Assembly (NCBI GenBank): GCA_029204225.1
Contig: CM055100.1
Coordinates: forward strand, 46,812,016 to 46,876,015
Reading direction: 5' to 3'
DNA length: 64,000 nucleotides
Origin: Diphasiastrum complanatum
Lineage: Eukaryota; Streptophyta; Lycopodiopsida; Lycopodiales; Lycopodiaceae
Positions 56,774 to 64,000 of the stretch are shown one piece after another. The translations under genes and the position numbers were made by a program. A model generated the notes under the pieces. It had not been told where the DNA came from and did not search any database. It saw only the letters and a program-made list of their open reading frames with translations. The number at the start of each line of letters is the position of its first letter. Within the stretch, counting starts at the first letter, position 1.

Positions 56774-57860
56774 CTAATCTAAAATCCAATCACACTTGTG
56801 GATCTGATTCAGATCTATTCTTGGTCCATTTTGTTGTACTTTGACAAAGAAGTTAAAGGGTCAATGTACCCTGCTAGTGTACTTGACGCAAATGTGATTT
56901 TAGGGTTTATGGCTAGATGCCACATGAAACACAAGAGTGAATACGATCCCTTTAGTTAAGCATGTGTTGATGCAATACGAGAGGCACAGATGAGAGCTCA
57001 AGAAGTGATTCAGATAGCTCTACCGAATGATTTAAAGGGTACTATTGGGAAAAGGGACTTCAGTCAACACCTTTACTAAAGTACTAGAGAACCTACAAAT
57101 CCAACATAATGATTAATAATGAAAATTCACTACTGAGCTACTTGGGACCATAGACTAGAAGCTTAAGGGTGTGCAATAGGTACCAAGGGTACCACAAATC
57201 TCAACCTATCCATGAAGAGAGACGACTTGGTGTCAATTTGTATAGAGGCAATCATATTGCTAATTGAGTGCCCACAACTATGCCAATGCTTGGAGAAGAC
57301 AAAAATATATTGTCACTTGTGCAGCATGTTTGGCCATGATACCTCCGAGTATAGATACAACTTGCAAATTCAAGCAAATGTATGACAATACTATTCTCAC
57401 AGACAATGTGATAGACAATATGCATATATACCAAACCAAAACTGACCGCCTCTTGCGCTTCCTGTACCATCAACCAATGAGTAGAGAAGGAAGATTGTCA
57501 ATCCTGGTCAGGCCACTAACGTGAATGCAACTATGCCCGAGCTTGAGATTTTTGAATTACCACATGAACCCTCTCTTTTTGTCAATGAGACACTTGTATA
57601 TTATATAGATGGCCACAAGAGTGAACTAGTGTCTGTTTATGCCAATCAAGCTCGGGGACTAGCATGTAGGTCCCCTATCAAATTTAATGGGTGTGGAGGC
57701 AATCATCATATTGTCGAATGCCCTAACGAGCGACATGGTCAAAGATGACGTGCCACTCTACAAGGATTTCGAGTATGGGCATCCATATTTAGACTGTCCT
57801 ATCAAGAAGGAGAGATATGCTAAAGCGAGGGCTTCCGTGTCGATGATTAAGTGTGGAATT
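56774..57860 (+). mobile_element. Decayed gag-like region
   Basis: Weak plus-strand pieces such as ALPNDLKGTIGKRDFSQHL (near 57020) and GCGGNHHIVECPNERHG (near 57690-57740), a possible zinc-knuckle relic. No clean frame; assignment to gypsy or another LTR class is a guess. Confidence 0.3.
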
Positions 57861-57946
57861 TAAGGAGGATCACATGACAATACCCCGATGGATGTCGAAA
57901 ACTAACGTCCATGTTGAGTCCGACGTGGAAAAAATGGAAAATCTCC

Positions 57947-58225
57947 AACATGTTGGATTCTAATGCATTTATACCAGTTTCAGATTTTGACATCCCTTGC
58001 AGATTTCTGACAAACAAGGGCATCTTTCAAATGTGTTAAGAATACTGACATCCCTCCAACAGATTTGTTTGGGGTATCATAATCTGTCGGAATCCAATGC
58101 ATATTTACCAATGTGTGATTTTCCACACTTCTTGTTAATTTTTTGACAAACATAGACATATTCCAAATATGTGAAAAAGTTGCGATGCCCCTCCAATTTT
58201 TTAGGGTTTTCAAAGGGTGTCGGAA
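57947..58225. repeat. Diverged ~135-bp tandem repeat
   Basis: GGATTCTAATGCATTTATAC at 57953 and GGAATCCAATGCATATTTAC at about 58089 begin two related units. Both contain TTTGACAAACA/TTCTGACAAACA and a CATCCC/GCCCCTCCAA block. Identity unknown. Confidence 0.75.
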
Positions 58226-58655
58226 TCCGTCAGATATAGAATGAGTTAGAATTTGACATCCTTTAAAACAGTAAAAAGAATATAATTAAATGCATTTTTC
58301 ACATTATTTATGCATGTTTAGGAACTTGAGGTAAGGAGGAGTGACTTATGATTGACCCCTTTTTTACCTCCTTCAAATTTGATTGGTTGAGAGACATATG
58401 AGCCCTCAAACTTGATTGGACCAAATTGATGGATTTTCTCTTTTGATTGGTCAATAGATCTCTTGACAACACATAGGAAAGTGTCACACATCCAACCTCA
58501 TCATGACAAGTGTAACAAGCCTAAGCTAGCTTGAGCCACATCAAACTCTACTTTTGGCCTAATCATCACTTTACATGTGTACTTGCTCAAGTTGCCTCTA
58601 ATGCCAAAATTGGCCTAATCAAAGACTAACATGTGGATGGAGACACAAAAGTTAA

Positions 58656-60421
<1,766 letters not shown>

Positions 60422-61160
60422 TTTTACTAGTGAATTCTACACACAAGAAATAGATTAGATTGATTTGAAACTCACAAAGGTCTCACACTTGTAGTGTTTC
60501 ACTCAAATTTGATTTCTAATCCAACAAACGGACTTATAATCATAATTCTATCATCCCTCACAAAGCTGGAATAAAGATAAGATGATGTGAAATCTACTTA
60601 CAATCAAATCTTGCCAATTTTTCACTCTATTGACTACTCTTGAGAAAATAAATGAACACAAAGTAGATTGAACTTCTTGACCCTCCTTAAGTTCTTTTCC
60701 AAAATTTTCTCACTAGAAACTTACTTGAAATGCACAGATATTCAAGTAGCAAGATCCCCTTGATCTTGATTCAAAAGAACTTTTTGGAAGGATCTCACAA
60801 AACAATAATGAAGATTAAATGAGATTCTATCAAAGACTTATCAAATCCTACTGATTTTCACATTTTTGGACAAAAACAGACTAAATCTCACTCACACACT
60901 TTGATGTACTTTCAAGACCTGTAAAACAAGTTTTAGAGGACCTGATTTCAGCCTAGATTAATTAGATCTCATGAATCGAATTCAAATCTAATCAATGGCA
61001 GCTTGATCTTGGTAGCTTATCCTAGGATTTCCACCAACACTTATATCAAAAGCTCACAAATTGGATTTTTATGGATCAAATGAATATCATGCATTAAATG
61101 CAGGTTCAGAGGTGCCCACACATGTGTGAACCAAGTCAAGAAAGCCAACATCTCTAATGT
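60422..61160 (-). other. Copia 4 leader or LTR-like sequence
   Basis: AT-rich region upstream (minus sense) of the copia 4 gag ATG. The minus strand contains AAAAATTGGCAAGATTTGAT (near 60640), similar to the LTR1 start, and CCCACACATGTGTGAACC lies near 61115. No primer site found. Confidence 0.35.
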
Positions 61161-61161
61161 G

Positions 61162-61218
<57 letters not shown>

Positions 61219-61241
61219 GAGGAGAGAGAGAGAGAGAGAGA
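61161..61241 (+). repeat. Compound (GT)n(GA)n microsatellite
   Basis: About 16 GT units run directly into about 22 GA units with a GGAG interruption. Confidence 0.96.
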
Positions 61242-61299
61242 TTCTAATGAAAGTGATAGAGAAGGATCTCTTATGTATCACACAATGTATTAGTGGCTG

Positions 61300-62130
61300 A
61301 AGAGGTAGGATGCTCCATGCAAAATCTAGGATGAGTTCCTTGACTTTGCAAGATGGTGATGAGAAAGCCAATTTCTCATTCAAGGGCAAAAAGAAGACCA
61401 ATGGAAAGAAGAAGCATCCAAATGAGGCCAAAGAAGAGGATGATGCATCAAGCTCAAAGGACCCAGTAAAAAAGAAATGTTTCTTTTGTGGAAAGAAGGG
61501 GCATTATGTATCTGAATGCTACAAGGAGGCTAAGAGCATAAGAGGAGGAGGACAAACAAGAAAACCTTGCACATGAGGAGGAGGAGGATGAAGTAGATGT
61601 ATTCTTGATGGCATATACATCCTCACCAACAAGCAATGACAATTCAAGAGATACATGGTGGATTGATAGTGGGGCTAGCTCCCACATGTCTTGTGAAAAA
61701 ACTTTTTCTCAACCTTACACTCATTCAATGATGTTAAAAGTTGTCTTTACTGCAAATGATGAAGAGTATAGGATAGATGGTGTTGGCACCATCTCTTTGT
61801 GTCTAGAATCCTCAAAATGCATGGATCTAGAAAATATCCTTTATGTACCATCAATCACCAAGGAATATGCTTAGTGTTGGTCTACTTTTAGAAAGTGGTT
61901 TGGATGGCCACTTTAAGCATGGTGTTTGTTTCATCTTGAAGAACGATGTTTGCATTGCAAAGGGATTTAAACATGAAAGATTGTTTAAGTTGGAAGCTAG
62001 TGTCGCTTTTGAAGAATGAGCTTGGCAAAGGAGGAAGATCTTGAGGATCAGCCTCAAAGCATGAGAGTCCCAAGGGAGTCCTCAATTGACCAAGGCCCAA
62101 GTCATCAAATGCATGCTCAAAATTTTCCAT
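61300..62130 (+). pseudogene. Copia-type gag end and protease, then linker
   Basis: The plus strand reads a Lys-rich Gag tail, the zinc knuckle CFFCGKKGHYVSEC (61480-61521), and protease WWIDSGASSHMSC near 61651-61690 with an intact DSG. FTANDEEYRIDGVGTISL and LENILYVPSI follow, then in another frame HGVCFILKNDVCIAKGFKHE. Near 62030 the acidic linker EDLEDQPQSMRVPRESS appears, so integrase is missing between pre-integrase and linker. The sequence after the linker does not read as RT. Followed by an LTR of the 52.5-kb family, so this is probably another internally deleted member of that family. Confidence 0.75.
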
Positions 62131-62504
62131 TCAAGTGTGCATCATCGCTAAGGATGGTGAACATTGGAGAGTCTACTCTCCTTTGAATACTTGTTGGATA
62201 GTATTAGTATTACATATTGATGCTATATTCAAGTGCACGAACATGCCTTGGAATCCATGGGCTTGGCATGATGATTTAGTTTTGAAGTGTGCTACAATGT
62301 ATATAAGGGACACATTTATGGAAACATCTTGTAAGGGATTAAGAGGTGGTCAAAGGCATCCTTCATGGGACATATTCTCTATTGGAGTCTCAAAAGTTCC
62401 TTGTTTTGTAGCTGGAATTTTTTTAGACCACTTCTAAAAGCATTCATTCATTCTAGCAAGAGATTGCAAATAGATCAAGCTAAATTTGAGGAGTGTGAAG
62501 AATT
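62131..62504 (+). other. Unrecognised interior of the LTR element
   Basis: An ORF at 62135-62437 (…KDGEHWRVYSPLNTCW…) has no known motif. Its position, after the acidic linker and before the LTR, matches that of the second half of the 54.5-kb unknown ORF, but I see only weak resemblance. Confidence 0.35.
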
Positions 62505-63205
62505 GCCAAAAATTGGCAAATCTAGCTTGATCAAAATTGGCAAATCTAGCTTGATAAAAAACCATGTAGAATAATGAAAATTATGTACGTAAGTGGGTTC
62601 CATACATGTGAGGCTATGGAGCCACGTGGGAAACCTACCCTACTATATGTTTGATTAACTCTAAAGGGTTGGTCATGCCATTTCGGTAGTGATTCCTAGA
62701 TTATAGGACCTAATCCTAGATTTAAGGTGAAAAAATTGACCAACTAGCTATCTGCCAAGCATGACTCTAGGAATATAGACTAGGGTTTATTTTAGGGCAA
62801 AAAGCAGAGTTAACTTCCTTATCACATGCTGAAAATCCACCTAACTTCACAAACGAAGTCGAATTTGCTATGTATTCCAAGCTCCCATAGTGAGAAGATA
62901 GAATATTTTTGGAGCTCATTGGCAATCTCAAGCTAGTTCACTATGTACATTGAGTTTTTGTGATCCAAACAAAACCAAATCAATTTCTACTTGTTTCTCA
63001 AGTTTAAGGACGTACTACAACCTGTATTACACACGTGTGGGCTTGATTTCAATATTTATCAATGCTATTGATTGTTAATGCTTGTTGTTTGTCAAATTGC
63101 CAATCTAGATCAACTTTTTTGTGTCTAGTTTTTTGATAGATTGTTAAGCAAGCATCCAATCATCTTGTGAATCTTTTGTAGATCTATTTATGGTCCTAAA
63201 GTATA
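62505..63205 (+). mobile_element. LTR3, diverged homologue of LTR1/LTR2
   Basis: Starts with two tandem copies of AAAATTGGCAAATCTAGCTT. It shares ordered phrases with LTR1: ATGTG.GG.....GGAGCC.ACGTG, CTAGCTAT.TGCCA, TTACACACGTGTGGGCTTG and ATCTTGTG.AT..TTGTAGAT. Directly followed by copia integrase. Confidence 0.6.
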
Positions 63206-64000
63206 GTACTTTCACACACCCCTCAACAAAATGGAGTGAGTGAGAGGAGAAATAGAACCTTAAGGCTAGATGCTCTCTACCAAACCATTTTGGGGTGAGC
63301 AATAACTTGTGCTAATTATTTGTGCAATAGATTGCCTAAGTTATTGGAGGAATCATGTCATTTGAAGCTCTATTTGGAGAGAAGCCCAATCTCAAGGATC
63401 TCAAAGTGTTTGGATCCATTGCTATGTACACCAATCCTTGGATACAAGGAAGAAGGATGATGCAACCTCCATCACAGGCATCTTTGTGGGATATGGTGAG
63501 AATAGCAAAGGAGATAGAGTCTTCAATCCATCACTAGCAAGGTGATAGTGAGTAGGGATGTTATTTTTTATGAAGGACATCCTTGTGACTTGGATGATAA
63601 TGCTACTAATCATCTTAATGCAAGGATCTAGGATGGAGGAGGAGCTTCCAAATGAAGAAGAACTTGAGGATCCACCTCAAAATGCAAGAACTCCAAACAT
63701 ACTTGGGATCTTGTGGATCTTTCTCAAGGGAAGAAACCTCTTGATTGCAATTGGGTATTAGATTGAAGTATAATCAAGATGGATCGATAAGTAAGTATAA
63801 AGCTAGCTTGTAGCAAAAGCATTATTACAAACCAAAGACATTGATTATGATGAGACTTTTGCTCTTGTGGCTAAGCTTGTTACTATCAGGTTGATCATTA
63901 GTCTTGCTACAACCTTCAATTGGGACCTATTCCAACTTGATTTCACAAATGCTTTCCTCAATGGTTATCTGGAGGAAGAGATCTACATGAGACAACCTAA
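63206..64000 (+). pseudogene. Copia integrase end and RT start, running off the window
   Basis: TPQQNGVSERRNRTLRLDAL opens at about 63215, then LFGEKPNLKDLKVFGS near 63370-63417, the acidic linker EELPNEEELEDPPQNA near 63635-63680, and RT LKYNQDGSISKYKASL, DIDYDETFALVAKLVTIRLI (near 63835-63895) and LFQLDFTNAFLNGYLEEEIY at 63930-63990. Stops and frameshifts are present. The element continues beyond 64000. Confidence 0.85.

Overview
This is nuclear DNA from a plant with a large, repeat-rich genome. The evidence is one long-intron gene of the plant UNC-50 family plus dense, mostly decayed Ty1/copia, Ty3/gypsy and LINE retroelements, with tRNA-Met type primer sites (TGGTATCAGAGC). The species cannot be fixed from the sequence. 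The style of the LINE ORFs and the intron sizes would suit a fern, lycophyte, gymnosperm or other large-genome vascular plant (inference only). No bacterial-type features, CRISPR arrays, rRNA or tRNA genes were recognised.

The one host gene I can reconstruct with confidence is UNC50 on the plus strand, in ten coding exons from 2509 to 41278. The exons sum to 741 nt and encode 246 aa with all splice phases compatible. About 98 percent of the gene is intron. Intron 2 (9.0 kb), intron 7 (18.8 kb) and intron 9 (8.4 kb) are swollen by transposons. Exon 3 is only 26 nt and sits at the end of the 9 kb intron.

Layout. 1-2100: two copia pol remnants head to head. 2249-2297: a GA microsatellite just upstream of the UNC50 start codon. 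4.4-7.4 kb (intron 2): two minus-strand LINE copies in tandem, separated and flanked by GA/TC tracts. 7.4-12 kb: an L1 endonuclease scrap, a copia gag scrap, a probable hAT fragment and an L1-type reverse transcriptase remnant. 13.7-32.4 kb (intron 7): an older LTR, a gypsy element with LTR, primer site, gag-PR and pol, a copia element with one LTR, a gypsy gag piece, a second copia gag, a nearly complete LINE (25.3-29.6 kb), a 500-bp C/T-rich tract and a LINE fragment. 32.8-41.2 kb (intron 9): two LINE 3' ends, a copia element with a duplicated integrase segment and 3' LTR, and a gypsy remnant. 41.3-48.4 kb: downstream of UNC50, with a foldback-like element, a 1.3-1.8 kb local duplication and one exon-like ORF. 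48.9-52.5 kb: minus-strand gypsy pieces. 52.5-56.8 kb: an LTR-flanked element with no recognisable pol but a 473-codon ORF of unknown function made of two diverged halves. 58.6-60.4 kb: minus-strand copia with gag fused directly to integrase. 61.3-64 kb: copia gag-protease, a third LTR of the 52.5-kb family, then copia integrase-RT running off the window.

The most interesting signals are: (1) a LINE family with an animal-L1-like ORF1 whose 3' ends, after a short hairpin and a TAATAAAGCTTT-like end, run into TC, TTC or TTTC microsatellites, with TC tracts also abutting 5' ends, suggesting microsatellite-targeted insertion or a templated microsatellite tail; (2) the LTR family carrying an unknown internally duplicated ORF and many CACACGTGTG-type palindromes; and (3) the extreme intron expansion of UNC50.
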